From Microbacterium sp. MPKO10 (GTDB lineage Bacteria > Actinomycetota > Actinomycetes > Actinomycetales > Microbacteriaceae), in assembly GCF_026107415.2 (NCBI RefSeq), contig NZ_JAPCHX010000004.1:542514-606513 (forward strand): 64,000 nucleotides of DNA. Direction: 5' to 3'. Below are positions 15,797 through 23,581 of this stretch, piece after piece. A program made the translations under genes and the position numbers. A model generated the notes under the pieces. That model saw only the letters and a program-made list of their open reading frames with translations. It was not told the origin of the DNA and ran no database searches. The number at the start of each line of letters is the position of its first letter. The first letter of the stretch is position 1.

Positions 15797-16186
15797 ATGC
15801 GCATCGGAGAACTCGCCGAACGCGCGGGCACCACGGCGAAGACGCTCCGCTTCTACGAGGGGCAGGGGCTGCTTCCGCCGGCCGAGCGCACGCAGTCCGG
15901 CTATCGCGACTACGCACCCGAGACGGTCGCCCGGATCGACTTCGTCCACCGCGGCCAGGCCGCGGGCCTCACCCTCGCCCAGATCCGCCAGATCCTCGAC
16001 ATCCGCGACGGCGGCCATGCGCCCTGCGAGCACGTGCGCGACCTGCTTGACGTGCGCCTCGCTGAGATCGAGCAGCAGATCGCGCAGCTCTCCGTGCTGC
16101 GCGACACTATCGCGGACCTCAGACAGGACGCCGCGCACCCGGACCCTGAAACGTGCAGCACCGATCAAGTGTGTAGGTACTTGTAG
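15797..16186 (+). CDS. merR: Mercury-responsive regulator MerR
   Basis: This 129-residue MerR-family regulator has an N-terminal winged HTH (MRIGELAERAGTTAKTLRFY, EGQGLLPP, SGYRDY), then the long dimerization helix. Three cysteines sit at C77 (HAPCEHV), C120 and C126 (ETCSTDQVC), matching the three metal-binding cysteines of MerR. It is encoded next to and divergent from merA, with the characteristic operator between. The gene ends 24 bp before the right junction of the element. Confidence 0.92.
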   Translation: MRIGELAERAGTTAKTLRFYEGQGLLPPAERTQSGYRDYAPETVARIDFVHRGQAAGLTLAQIRQILDIRDGGHAPCEHVRDLLDVRLAEIEQQIAQLSVLRDTIADLRQDAAHPDPETCSTDQVCRYL

Positions 16187-16209
16187 ACGACGGTAGCCAA
16201 TGACTCCAA

Positions 16210-16242
16210 CGCTACAACCCCGATATGCGCTAACGCATATCG
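16210..16242. other. attR: right junction of integrated element
   Basis: The element arm CGCTACAACCCCGATATGCG (16210-16229) is followed by CTAA and the core CGCATATCG (16234-16242), after which host sequence of the LLM gene resumes. CGATATGCG and CGCATATCG form a 9-bp inverted repeat around CTAA here. Joined to the left arm, the predicted attP is a 44-bp dyad: 20-bp arms with 17 matches around CTAA. Confidence 0.82.
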
Positions 16243-16481
16243 ATGACGCCGGTTCCCACCTCCAGATGCGTCGTACGGGCGGCGATTGCAGCGAGGAGAG
16301 GGAATGGTGAGGACTGCTGCTTCGCAAAATGATGAACGCGGAAATACGCCCTATCGATACCGACCTCGTCCGCGGCTACCGCGATCTCGACGGCTTGGGT
16401 GAGAGAGTCTGCCGCTGATCGAACGCGGGATCCGACACCGCGATTCCAGAACCCGAACGAGAGAAACCCAATATTCTTCAT
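16230..16481 (-). pseudogene. LLM-class flavin oxidoreductase, 5' part, cut by element
   Basis: This is the N-terminal 83 residues of the oxidoreductase whose remainder is at 6867-7665. The first strand is MKNIGFLSFGFWN, followed by the family block IDRAYFRVHHFAKQQSSPFPLL and TTHLEVGTGVIDMR. Element DNA supplies a stop codon right after the junction. The ATG follows GGGATGGAGCGAC. Host sequence ends at the core 16234-16242. The promoter is intact in front of this half and faces the MarR gene across a pair of operators, so a short useless peptide may be produced. Confidence 0.9.
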
Positions 16482-16507
16482 GTCGCTCCATCCCTTTTTG
16501 TGACGCT

Positions 16508-16556
16508 ACTTGAATGTTCAAGTACACGATACGATGCAGTACTTGAATGTTCAAGT
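16508..16556. promoter_or_regulatory. Two perfect MarR-type operators
   Basis: The 16-bp palindrome ACTTGAATGTTCAAGT occurs twice without change, at 16508-16523 and 16541-16556. Start-to-start spacing is 33 bp, close to three helical turns, so two dimers would sit on the same face. The pair fills the 105-bp gap between the LLM gene (leftward) and the MarR gene (rightward). This is the expected autoregulatory site that also controls the LLM-OYE operon. Confidence 0.85.
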
Positions 16557-16586
16557 TGCACCTGGCAGGATGCTTGCAGGAGGATC

Positions 16587-17048
16587 ATGACCCGGAGACA
16601 AGCGTTGAGCGCCGATGAAGAAGCTGCGTGGACCAATTTGCACCTGATCTCGCAGTGCTTACCTGCGGTTATGAACCAGCAGCTCCGCCGAGACGCGGGC
16701 CTCGGGCACTATGACTACGCAGTGCTTCTGACCTTGTACCGCACTTCGGAGCACACGGCGCCGTTGATCGACCTCAGCGCCATCACATCCGGTTCATATT
16801 CTCGGCTCTCGCACACGATCAGTCGGCTCGAGGAGCGCGGTCTGGTCACTCGTGAACGTCGAGGCGCCAACCGTTACGCTTCGCTCACTGAGGAGGGGCG
16901 CCGTACGTTCATTTCGGCAGCGTCTGCCCACGTCAGTGAGATTCGGAAGCGGGTGCTCAACCATGTTCCGGCCGACAAGATCGCCGATCTCGCTGAGCTT
17001 CTGCACCCCATCGCTGAGCAGCTGCGCGCCGCAACTCCGCGAGAATAG
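16587..17048 (+). CDS. MarR family transcriptional regulator
   Basis: This 153-residue MarR-type repressor starts at ATG after GCAGGAGGATC (strong ribosome site); a longer frame runs back through the operators and is not credible. Winged HTH: LIDLSAITSGSYSRLSHTIS, RLEERGLVTRERR, wing RYASLTEEGRRTF. The N-terminal helices (QCLPAVMNQQLRRDAGLGHYDYAVLL) would form the dimer and ligand pocket. It is divergent from the flavin oxidoreductase operon with two perfect palindromes between, so it most likely senses a substrate of those reductases such as a quinone or other electrophile. Ligand unknown. Confidence 0.9.
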   Translation: MTRRQALSADEEAAWTNLHLISQCLPAVMNQQLRRDAGLGHYDYAVLLTLYRTSEHTAPLIDLSAITSGSYSRLSHTISRLEERGLVTRERRGANRYASLTEEGRRTFISAASAHVSEIRKRVLNHVPADKIADLAELLHPIAEQLRAATPRE

Positions 17049-17106
17049 TCTGCACAGGGGCACAACGCCATGCATAGGTGCGCGCGAGACAGCGGCCAGC
17101 TGAGGC

Positions 17107-17574
17107 ATGTTCACCGTGCAGTACTGCCCATGGACGATCTGTCTGCCTGACTTTTACGCTGTTCACATGGTTCCGACTCCAGCCGCGATGTCATACGGCA
17201 CGGCACTCTCACGCAACGAGCTGTTCTCTTCGCCTGGGCTGCAGCGTGATGTTCCCCGGATCTTAGATTCTGAAGAAGAAGTGCTTCTCGCACTTCCCGG
17301 GGTCGCAGGAAGGTACCCGCTCGTCATGATCGCCACGGCGCAGAGGCTCCTTGTGGCACAGGTCACGGGCGGCGTCAAAGGCGTGCGGCTCAAGAAAGAA
17401 GCCAGCGCACGCTCCATCACCGGCATCAGCTACAGACCCGGACTCTTCACCCGGGTGAGGGTGCACTCCAGTGAGACCCACGACATCAGGATGGTGCCCA
17501 ATCGCAAGGTCGACGCCGAGCGATTCACGCGAGAGTTCGACTCGCTGCTGCGCACGGGGCACCTTCCCCGCTGA
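17107..17574 (+). CDS. PH-like domain protein (YokE-like)
   Basis: This 155-residue reading has a domain of about 95 residues resembling bacterial PH-like (YokE-type) domains: EEEVLLALPGVAGRYPLV, MIATAQRLLVAQ, ITGISYRPGL and a final helix VDAERFTREFDSLLRTG. There is no signal peptide or membrane segment. The start is uncertain; the first ~20 residues look non-native and ATG at 17167 or 17188 is also possible, with no good ribosome site at any of them. The last codons and stop lie inside a decayed copy of the esterase gene end (from 17568), so the C-terminus was probably reshaped by that rearrangement. Confidence 0.6.
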   Translation: MFTVQYCPWTICLPDFYAVHMVPTPAAMSYGTALSRNELFSSPGLQRDVPRILDSEEEVLLALPGVAGRYPLVMIATAQRLLVAQVTGGVKGVRLKKEASARSITGISYRPGLFTRVRVHSSETHDIRMVPNRKVDAERFTREFDSLLRTGHLPR

Positions 17575-17681
17575 TCCACGGCAAAGCCGCATGACGCTGT
17601 AGCAGTACAACGATCACGGGGGGCGGCAGGCCGCTCGACCGCCAGTATGCGCTCGAGTTCCTCCGCGAGATACTCGGGTAG
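17568..17681 (+). pseudogene. Decayed copy of the 3' end of the acetyl-xylan esterase gene
   Basis: This 114-bp stretch aligns with 4990-5102, the last 113 bp of the intact esterase gene, at about 88% identity (14 differences by eye). The codon for the Trp in MTLWQY has become TAG and one inserted base near 17629 shifts the frame before PLDRQYALEF, so it cannot be functional. The natural stop TAG is preserved at 17679-17681, 6 bp from the end of the convergent Gfo/Idh gene. It is either the scar of a second esterase gene or one copy of a duplicated insertion junction. Confidence 0.9.
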
Positions 17682-17687
17682 ACCTGC

Positions 17688-18773
17688 TCAACGCTGTGGC
17701 ACAGCATCCGGACGCTCGACGGTGCTCTCGATCTCGACGACTCGGTGCTCGTGACCTGCACGCAGGATCGCGTCCATCACATCGAGTACGTGAAACGCCA
17801 GGTCTCCGGATGCTCGATGTGGACGGTCCTGCGTGATCGCGTCCGCGATGTCGACGATGCCGATGCCACGCCCACCGTCGCGGAATCCCGCCGCGTCGGC
17901 CAGCGGCATCCATTCTCTGCTCTCGGGCGTCCACACCTCGCCGACGTGTGAGAAGTGGTTCGGATCAGGAACGGATATCGTTCCCGCCGTTCCGTACACC
18001 TCAAACAGCGGCGCGCGCGTTGCCCAGACGTCGAAACTCACTGTCAGAGTCGTCGTCACTCCCGACGCGTGCTCGAGCAGGGCGCTGACGTGCGTATCGA
18101 CCTCCACGGGAACGGGCTGCCCGGCGAGCGCTCCCTTCGCCACGGTCCGTTCTCGCAATGACCGAGTCGCCGTTCCCGACACTCGCGTCACCGCGCCGAA
18201 GAGCGTGACCAGGCTCGTCAGGTAGTACGGGCCCATGTCGAACAGCGGACCTCCCCCAGGCTGGTAATAGAACGCCGGCGCCGGGTGCCAGAGTTCGTGC
18301 CCCGGAGCACTCCAGTGCACGGATGCTGCCACAGGAGAGCCGATCATCCCGGCATCCAGAGCGTGTCGCGCCGACTGCACACCCGTGCCCAGAACCGTGT
18401 CGGGAGCACAGCCGATGCGCAGCCCCTTCTCCCGGGCAAGGTCGAGAAGCGGCGACGCCTCGGCCGGAGTCAGCGCGAGCGGCTTCTCTCCGTAGACGTG
18501 TTTTCCGGCTTCGAGCGCCCGACGGGCGATCTCGGCGTGAGCGGCCGGGATCGTGAGGTTGAGCACAAGGTCGATGTCGGGGTCGGCGAGCAGTTCGTCA
18601 ACGCTCAGTGCACGCACGCCGCGCTCGGTGGCGACACCATCCGCCCGTGCTTCATCGACGTCGGCGACGGCGACGATCCGCGCATTCTCATGTTTCGGAA
18701 GCTCGGCAAAGTACTGCGCGCTAATGTTTCCGACGCCGATGACGCCGATCGCGAGCGTCTTCGGCTCGTGCAT
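17688..18773 (-). CDS. Gfo/Idh/MocA family oxidoreductase
   Basis: This 361-residue NAD(P)-dependent sugar dehydrogenase family protein has an N-terminal Rossmann fold with IGVIGVGNISAQYFAELPKH. The family signature is GKHVYGEKPLALTPAEA, with Lys-Pro near residue 95. The C-terminal beta-sheet domain contains GGGPLFDMGPYYLTSLVTLFG. ATG at 18773 follows GGGGAGCAGC; further upstream is only repetitive linker. It is the last gene of the operon running from 24882. With the other Gfo/Idh, ThuA and isomerase genes it probably handles oxidised sugars (for example C3-keto sugars); inference from cluster content. Confidence 0.9.
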   Translation of the reverse strand: MHEPKTLAIGVIGVGNISAQYFAELPKHENARIVAVADVDEARADGVATERGVRALSVDELLADPDIDLVLNLTIPAAHAEIARRALEAGKHVYGEKPLALTPAEASPLLDLAREKGLRIGCAPDTVLGTGVQSARHALDAGMIGSPVAASVHWSAPGHELWHPAPAFYYQPGGGPLFDMGPYYLTSLVTLFGAVTRVSGTATRSLRERTVAKGALAGQPVPVEVDTHVSALLEHASGVTTTLTVSFDVWATRAPLFEVYGTAGTISVPDPNHFSHVGEVWTPESREWMPLADAAGFRDGGRGIGIVDIADAITQDRPHRASGDLAFHVLDVMDAILRAGHEHRVVEIESTVERPDAVPQR

Positions 18774-18856
18774 GCTGCTCCCCTGCTGGCTGGTTTCCTG
18801 CTCTCTGCTGCCCTGCTGTTGACTGCCCCGCTGTGTGATTCCCTGCGAGTCGCTTC
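18774..18856. repeat. Low-complexity linker of CAGCAGGG-type words
   Basis: The 83 bp between the Gfo/Idh and ThuA genes is made of imperfect repeats of CCTGCTG/CAGCAGG-like words with spacing near 15 bp on the plus strand (CCCTGCTG, TCCTGCTC, CCCTGCTG, CCCCGCTG, CCCTGCGA). In frame with the Gfo/Idh gene it would read as Gln/Ser/Gly-rich sequence, but a good start codon lies after it. Similar young repeats occur at several other gene junctions in the window. Confidence 0.6.
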
Positions 18857-19561
18857 TCACCGTGCTGCCCACAGCAGGCCCCTCTCGACGATCGTGCGCA
18901 CGTTCGGATCGTCAAGCACATCGAGGCGGTGTCCCGCCGTGCAGACGAAAATGCGGCCCGCGCCCCACTGTCGCGTCCACACCGTCGGAGTGGTGACCGG
19001 CGCGTTCCACGCATCGAAGTCACGCGCGGCGACCGTCGTCGTGGCGAGCACGTCGTTGTAGCTGTCGGAGAGCACCCAGTACTGCTCGGTAGTGAGCTCG
19101 AAGTCGTCGAGCCCTGCCACGATCGGGTGCTCGGCTCGCTCGGGAACGATGTTCACGGTGTGCGTCACGTAATTGTCGGCCTGTTCGCCCGCAAGCTGAT
19201 CCTTAGGTGCCTTCGCTGCGTGGTGCGCGAACTGCCCGCCAACCATGTGCAGGTAATCGGCGCTGTTCCGATAGGAGTCGGCGATGCCGCCGTGCCATCC
19301 GCCGAGCCCAGTGCCGGCGCGGACAGCGGCGATCAGCCCCGCCAGCTCATCGTCAGCGATGGTGTTCATGGTGTTCGTCTGCACGATCAGGTCGACGGAT
19401 GCCAGGTAGTCGGCCTCCGTGTAGACCTGCGTGGACTCTTCCACCCGCACGTCGAAGTCGTTGTTCTCGAGGAACGGGATGACGCTGTTCGTCGTCTCGA
19501 CGGGCTGATGCCCGTCCCATCCTCCGCGCACGATCAGTGCCCGTCTGCGGTTGCTGCTCAT
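18857..19561 (-). CDS. ThuA domain protein
   Basis: This 234-residue ThuA-like protein has a class I glutamine amidotransferase-like fold without a classical triad. Recognisable parts are ALIVRGGWDGHQPVE at the start, VDLIVQTNTMNTIADDELAGL, TGLGGWHGGIADSYRNSADY near residue 85-105 and the end WGAGRIFVCTAGHRLDVLD. ThuA proteins occur in sugar catabolic operons with Gfo/Idh dehydrogenases (for example trehalose and maltitol use in rhizobia), where 3-keto sugars are involved. It stands between two such dehydrogenase genes and a sugar isomerase-like gene. The exact reaction is not established by the sequence. Confidence 0.88.
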   Translation of the reverse strand: MSSNRRRALIVRGGWDGHQPVETTNSVIPFLENNDFDVRVEESTQVYTEADYLASVDLIVQTNTMNTIADDELAGLIAAVRAGTGLGGWHGGIADSYRNSADYLHMVGGQFAHHAAKAPKDQLAGEQADNYVTHTVNIVPERAEHPIVAGLDDFELTTEQYWVLSDSYNDVLATTTVAARDFDAWNAPVTTPTVWTRQWGAGRIFVCTAGHRLDVLDDPNVRTIVERGLLWAAR

Positions 19562-19603
19562 TGTCGTTGTGTCTACTTCCCTGTATGCGTTGTCGTGTGC
19601 GAG

Positions 19604-20614
19604 CTACTTTTTCCGTGAGAATGCGGCGTCGAACGCAGCATCCGGTGGGCTGATCTTCGCGAGTGTGCGCACGAACTCAAGAGCCTCTGACCCGCCAACG
19701 AGGCGATCCATGCCGGCGTCTTCCCATTCCACGCTTGTGGGGCCCTCGTACCCGATCGCGTTGAGTGCTCGGAAGATCGGCCCCCACGGCACGTCCCCGT
19801 GGCCTGTCGACACGAAGTCCCACCCGCGCCGCGGGTCACCCCACGGCAGGTGCGAGCCGAGTCGTCCGTTGCGACCGCCGGTGAGCTGCACGACAGACTC
19901 CTTGCAGTGCACGTGATAGACCTTCGGCGCGAAGTCGAGGAGGAATGTCACGGGGTCTACCTGCTGCCATACGAAATGGCTCGGGTCGAAGTTGAAGCCG
20001 AATGAATCACGGTCGCCGATGGCTTCGAGGGCACGCTTCGCCGTCCAGTAGTCATACGCGATCTCAGAGGGGTGCACCTCGAGAGCGAATCGCACGCCGA
20101 CCTCGTCGAAGACGTCAAGGATCGGGTTCCATCGGTCGGCGAAGTCCTTGTAGCCGGCATCGATCATGCCGTCGGGTACGGGCGGGAAGCCCGCGACGGT
20201 CTTCCAGATCGCCGAACCGCTGAAGCCGGTCACCACGTCAACGCCGAGGGCAGCGGCCGCCCGCGCGGTGGTCTTCATCTCGTCAGCGGCGCGTTGCCGA
20301 ACGCCCTCGGCGTCTCCGTCGCCCCAGACGTGAGCCGGCAGAATCGCCTCGTGCCGCTCGTCGATCGGGTCGTCGCACACGGCCTGCCCGACGAGGTGGT
20401 TCGAAATCGCAAACACTTTAAGTCCGTTGCGGCTCAGGATCTCTTGCCTGTCGCGCACGTAGTCGGGGTCGGATGCTGCGCGGCGAACATCGAGATGGTC
20501 ACCCCAGCTCGCGATCTCAAGGCCGTCGTAACCCCATTCGCCCGCGAGGCGTGCGACCTCCTCGAACGGCAGGTCGGCCCACTGGCCCGTGAATAATGTG
20601 ATCGGACGCGTCAT
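19604..20614 (-). CDS. Sugar phosphate isomerase/epimerase-like TIM barrel protein
   Basis: This 336-residue AP-endonuclease-2-type TIM barrel begins [20 protein letters not shown] and [19 protein letters not shown]. Likely metal ligands are Glu in [12 protein letters not shown], Asp/His in [12 protein letters not shown], His in VYHVHCKE and Glu in TSVEWEDAG, all in the usual order. It overlaps the upstream Gfo/Idh gene by 4 bp (ATGA), which fixes the start. Members of this family work as 3-keto-sugar epimerases, isomerases or 3-keto-glycoside lyases next to Gfo/Idh dehydrogenases; that role is proposed here by context. Confidence 0.9.
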   Translation of the reverse strand: MTRPITLFTGQWADLPFEEVARLAGEWGYDGLEIASWGDHLDVRRAASDPDYVRDRQEILSRNGLKVFAISNHLVGQAVCDDPIDERHEAILPAHVWGDGDAEGVRQRAADEMKTTARAAAALGVDVVTGFSGSAIWKTVAGFPPVPDGMIDAGYKDFADRWNPILDVFDEVGVRFALEVHPSEIAYDYWTAKRALEAIGDRDSFGFNFDPSHFVWQQVDPVTFLLDFAPKVYHVHCKESVVQLTGGRNGRLGSHLPWGDPRRGWDFVSTGHGDVPWGPIFRALNAIGYEGPTSVEWEDAGMDRLVGGSEALEFVRTLAKISPPDAAFDAAFSRKK

Positions 20615-21831
20615 TGCGCTCCTCCTTCTGTGCGATCTGTCTCGAGCGCCTGCCACTGCGAATCGCTGCTCGCGCTGCGCTCGACGGCGTGCAGAACCTG
20701 CTGCACCTGCGCGGCTTCGGCGAACGACGGGCTCGGCTGTCTGCCTGCGGCGATGTCGGTCACGAGGTCGACTACCTGATGCGTGAAACCGTGCTCGTAG
20801 CCCAGCCCATGCCCGGTCGGCCACCAGTTGCCGACGTAGGGATGCTCCGGCTCCGTGACGATGATGCGGCGAAAGCCGATGGCCTCGGCGTCGTCGCGGG
20901 AGTCGTAGTAGTTCAGAACGTTCGACTCCTCGAAGTCGAACGAGACGGAGCCCAGGCTCCCGTTGATCTCGAGTCGCATCGCGTTCTTCCGGCCGAGTGC
21001 ATACCGCGTCGCCTCAAATATGCCAATCGCGCCGCCAGAGAAGCTGGCGCTGAAGAGTGCCGCATCGTCAACGGTGACCGGCCCCTTCTCGGCGTTCGCC
21101 GCGTCGCCGTGCCCGCCGAGTCCCACGAAGTCGCCGCCGACGGGGCGCTCGTCCACAAACGTGTGCGTCAGCGCTGAGACTCCCTCGATGCGCTGCCCTG
21201 TGACCCACTGCGCCAGGTCGATGCTGTGCGCACCGATATCGCCGAGCGCACCGCTCCCCGCCTTCTCACGATCGAGCCGCCACGTCAGCGGCGCGTTCTC
21301 GTCGCTCAGCCAGTCTTGCAGGTATTGGGCACGAACATGGCGGATGCTGCCGAGCCGCCCCTCGTCCACGAATCTCTTCGCGAGTGTCAACGCCGGTGTG
21401 CGCCGGTACGTGAAGCCGCACATCGCGAGCGCTCCCCGCAGGGCTGCTGCCTCTGCGGCATCCGCCATCTGCTCAGCTTCGGCGACGGAATTGGCGAGCG
21501 GCTTCTCGCACAGCACGTGCTTTCCCGCGGCGAGCGCGGCGGTCGCGATCTCCTCGTGAGTATTGCCCGGCGTGCAGATGTCGATCACATCGATGTCGTC
21601 GCGCGCGATGAGTTCTCGCCAGTCCGTCTCGACGGATGCCCAGCCCATGCGCTCGGCTGCTTCGGTTGCCGCCTCGACGTTGCGCCCACAGATCGCTGTG
21701 AGTTCCGGTGTCAGCGGAAGGTCGAAGAAGCGATGAGCCGTGCGCCACGCGTGTGAGTGTGCGGCCCCCATGAACGCGTAGCCGACCATGCCCACGCGCA
21801 ATCGTTGTTTGATCACCTGTTCTCCCATCAT
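20611..21831 (-). CDS. Gfo/Idh/MocA family oxidoreductase
   Basis: This 406-residue sugar dehydrogenase family protein has N-terminal [20 protein letters not shown] (Rossmann loop), then [16 protein letters not shown], the signature [18 protein letters not shown] with Lys-Pro, and [19 protein letters not shown] in the C-terminal domain, where His is the usual catalytic residue. It shares only family-level likeness with the 361-residue relative at 17688. ATG overlaps the permease stop (ATGA). It could perform the first oxidation of the imported glycoside, with the TIM-barrel protein and ThuA acting afterwards. Confidence 0.92.
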   Translation of the reverse strand: MMGEQVIKQRLRVGMVGYAFMGAAHSHAWRTAHRFFDLPLTPELTAICGRNVEAATEAAERMGWASVETDWRELIARDDIDVIDICTPGNTHEEIATAALAAGKHVLCEKPLANSVAEAEQMADAAEAAALRGALAMCGFTYRRTPALTLAKRFVDEGRLGSIRHVRAQYLQDWLSDENAPLTWRLDREKAGSGALGDIGAHSIDLAQWVTGQRIEGVSALTHTFVDERPVGGDFVGLGGHGDAANAEKGPVTVDDAALFSASFSGGAIGIFEATRYALGRKNAMRLEINGSLGSVSFDFEESNVLNYYDSRDDAEAIGFRRIIVTEPEHPYVGNWWPTGHGLGYEHGFTHQVVDLVTDIAAGRQPSPSFAEAAQVQQVLHAVERSASSDSQWQALETDRTEGGAQ

Positions 21832-22655
21832 TTTCCGAATCCTGCGGTGAGCCCACTCACGAGCTGGCGACGTCCCAAAGCGTAAAGAACAACGATCGGA
21901 AGCGCCGAAAGCGTGACCGCAGCGAGCACTGCAGGAATGTTTATCTGAAACTCACCTTGGTATGCCCACAGCGAAAGGGGAAGTACCCGCTTGTCTGCAC
22001 TTTGAGTCAGAACGAGTGGAAAGAGGAAGCCGTTCCACACGTTGAGGCCATCATAGATCGCGACTGTGATGATCGCAGGCTTCGCCAGTGGCACGACAAG
22101 ACTTCGTAGCATCCGCCAATCACCTGCACCGTCCATGTGCATGGATTCGAAGAGCTCACTGGGAATGTCTCTCATGAAATTCACGAGGATGAGCACAGTG
22201 ATGGGAATGGCGAACGCAATCGACGGCAGAATCAGCGCAAGCAGACTGTCGTATAACCGAAGCTGCGTAATCATGTAGTAGATCGGGATGATCGTCGCCT
22301 GAAGCGGGATAGCAATGCCCAGGAGGATGAGCGCGAACGAGTTCTTCGCAAACTTCGTTCTACTGCGAACGACGTAGTACGCGGCCATGACACACACGAT
22401 GAGTACCACAGCGACGGTCGACGCTGTCACAATCACGCTGTTCATGAAATAGAGGGCGAAATCGTTCTGCAAAACCGTGATGTACGCGCCAAGCGTGGGT
22501 TCGGCGGGTGGAAGCAGCGCATTCTCGCTGAAGAACGAGGACTGCTCTCGGATGCTGGTGACCACCACGTAGTAGATCGGCACGATGATGATCGCGAGCC
22601 AGACCCATCCGAGTAGACCGCCAATGATGTTTGGACGAGTTCTGACCGCGCTCAT
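21828..22655 (-). CDS. Carbohydrate ABC transporter permease, MalG type
   Basis: This 275-residue permease has six predicted helices: it opens with WVWLAIIIVPIYYVVVTSI and the family sequence REQSSFFSENALLPPAEPTL. The EAA loop is ELFESMHMDGAGDWRMLRSL, then VPLAKP, followed by NVWNGFLFPLVLTQSADKRVLP. Start and stop overlap both neighbours by 4 bp. It forms, with the next-upstream MalF-type permease and lipoprotein, the importer of the second sugar locus. No ATPase is encoded nearby. Confidence 0.93.
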   Translation of the reverse strand: MSAVRTRPNIIGGLLGWVWLAIIIVPIYYVVVTSIREQSSFFSENALLPPAEPTLGAYITVLQNDFALYFMNSVIVTASTVAVVLIVCVMAAYYVVRSRTKFAKNSFALILLGIAIPLQATIIPIYYMITQLRLYDSLLALILPSIAFAIPITVLILVNFMRDIPSELFESMHMDGAGDWRMLRSLVVPLAKPAIITVAIYDGLNVWNGFLFPLVLTQSADKRVLPLSLWAYQGEFQINIPAVLAAVTLSALPIVVLYALGRRQLVSGLTAGFGK

Positions 22656-23581
22656 GCGCCCTCCATCTGACTTTCCATCCGGTTCGCGCCACTCATCCGA
22701 TTGAGAACGAGCGACAAGGTCAACCCGACGACGACAAGGATCACGGCGATGACACTGGCGCGGCCCATATCGAAGCTGCGGAACCCAACGAGGTACATGT
22801 CAAGGGGAAGGATGCGCGTTGCATTGCCGGGGCCGCCCGCGGTGAGCACGTAGATCAGATCGAAGTACGTGAGCGAACCGACGAGCATGAGAGTCGATGA
22901 CGTCACGATCGTGTATCGCAGCTGTGGGATCGTGATCGACCAGAACCTTGTCCACACACTGGCCCCGTCGATCATTGCGGCTTCGTATAGGCTCGCCGGG
23001 ATCTGCTTGACTCCGGCCTGGTAGAGCAGCGTATGGAACGGGATGAAGCTCCACGCGATCACGAAAAGCACGACGCCGAGCGCGAGCTGCGGATCGCCGA
23101 GCCAGTTCTGCGCAAGGGCATCGATTCCCAGTGCGCTCCCGAGGCCGAAATTCGGATCAAGGAGTGATTTGAAAGCGATGGCAACGGCTGCCGCCGAGAA
23201 GACGAGCGGGAGAAAGTAGAGCACAGCGAGCACGGCCCGATAACGCTGCTGGCCCGCCGTGAATACCCCGAGCAGAAGACTGATCGGTGCCTGGATGAGC
23301 CAGCTTCCGACCATCACCACGAAGCTGAGCCAGGCTGCGTTGCCGGTCTCGGGCGAAGTGAGCGTGCGGAGCCAATTATCGATTCCCGCCCACGTGGGTG
23401 TCCCGAGGCCATCCCAGCTCATAAAGCTCAGCGCAAGCACGCCGATCAACGGAATCAGGGCGAAGGCGGCAAAGAACGCGAGAGCGGGAATGACCATCAC
23501 GGGACTCGGTCCGTGACGTACGCGCGTCGCTGGCCGAGCGGCTCCACCCGCTACCAGCCGTTCAGTGACGGTAGCGGCCAC
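22652..23581 (-). CDS. Carbohydrate ABC transporter permease, MalF type
   Basis: This 309-residue permease has first helix VMVIPALAFFAAFALIPLIG and the family block FMSWDGLGTPTWAGIDNWLR. The EAA loop is SLYEAAMIDGASVWTRFWSI, then TIPQLR, and later VLTAGGPGNATRILPLDMYL. The start is GTG at 23581, sharing one base with the stop of the binding-protein gene, so the three transporter genes are tightly coupled. Hydrophobic segments are consistent with six helices. Confidence 0.93.
   Translation of the reverse strand: MAATVTERLVAGGAARPATRVRHGPSPVMVIPALAFFAAFALIPLIGVLALSFMSWDGLGTPTWAGIDNWLRTLTSPETGNAAWLSFVVMVGSWLIQAPISLLLGVFTAGQQRYRAVLAVLYFLPLVFSAAAVAIAFKSLLDPNFGLGSALGIDALAQNWLGDPQLALGVVLFVIAWSFIPFHTLLYQAGVKQIPASLYEAAMIDGASVWTRFWSITIPQLRYTIVTSSTLMLVGSLTYFDLIYVLTAGGPGNATRILPLDMYLVGFRSFDMGRASVIAVILVVVGLTLSLVLNRMSGANRMESQMEGA

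Larger units (their letters stand above)
7657..16233. mobile_element. Integrative mobilizable element carrying mercury resistance
   Basis: An 8.6-kb element is inserted into the LLM oxidoreductase gene. Order: attL, large serine integrase, three small genes, Rep (HUH endonuclease plus P-loop domain), MobC-like, relaxase, MobB-like membrane protein, then leftward mercury transporter and merA, rightward merR, attR. It carries its own replication and mobilization genes but no type IV secretion or FtsK-like transfer genes, so it would need a helper for conjugation. The octamer GGATGCTG, found about once per kb in host DNA, does not occur in it, supporting recent arrival. Both ends are defined by the 9-bp core CGCATATCG; one copy is counted in these coordinates. 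Confidence 0.88.

Noticed and set aside
16221..16242. Palindrome CGATATGCG-CTAA-CGCATATCG as a regulator site or terminator
   Set aside because: The right half is host sequence repeated at attL and the left half matches the inverted element arm, so it is explained as an attachment junction.
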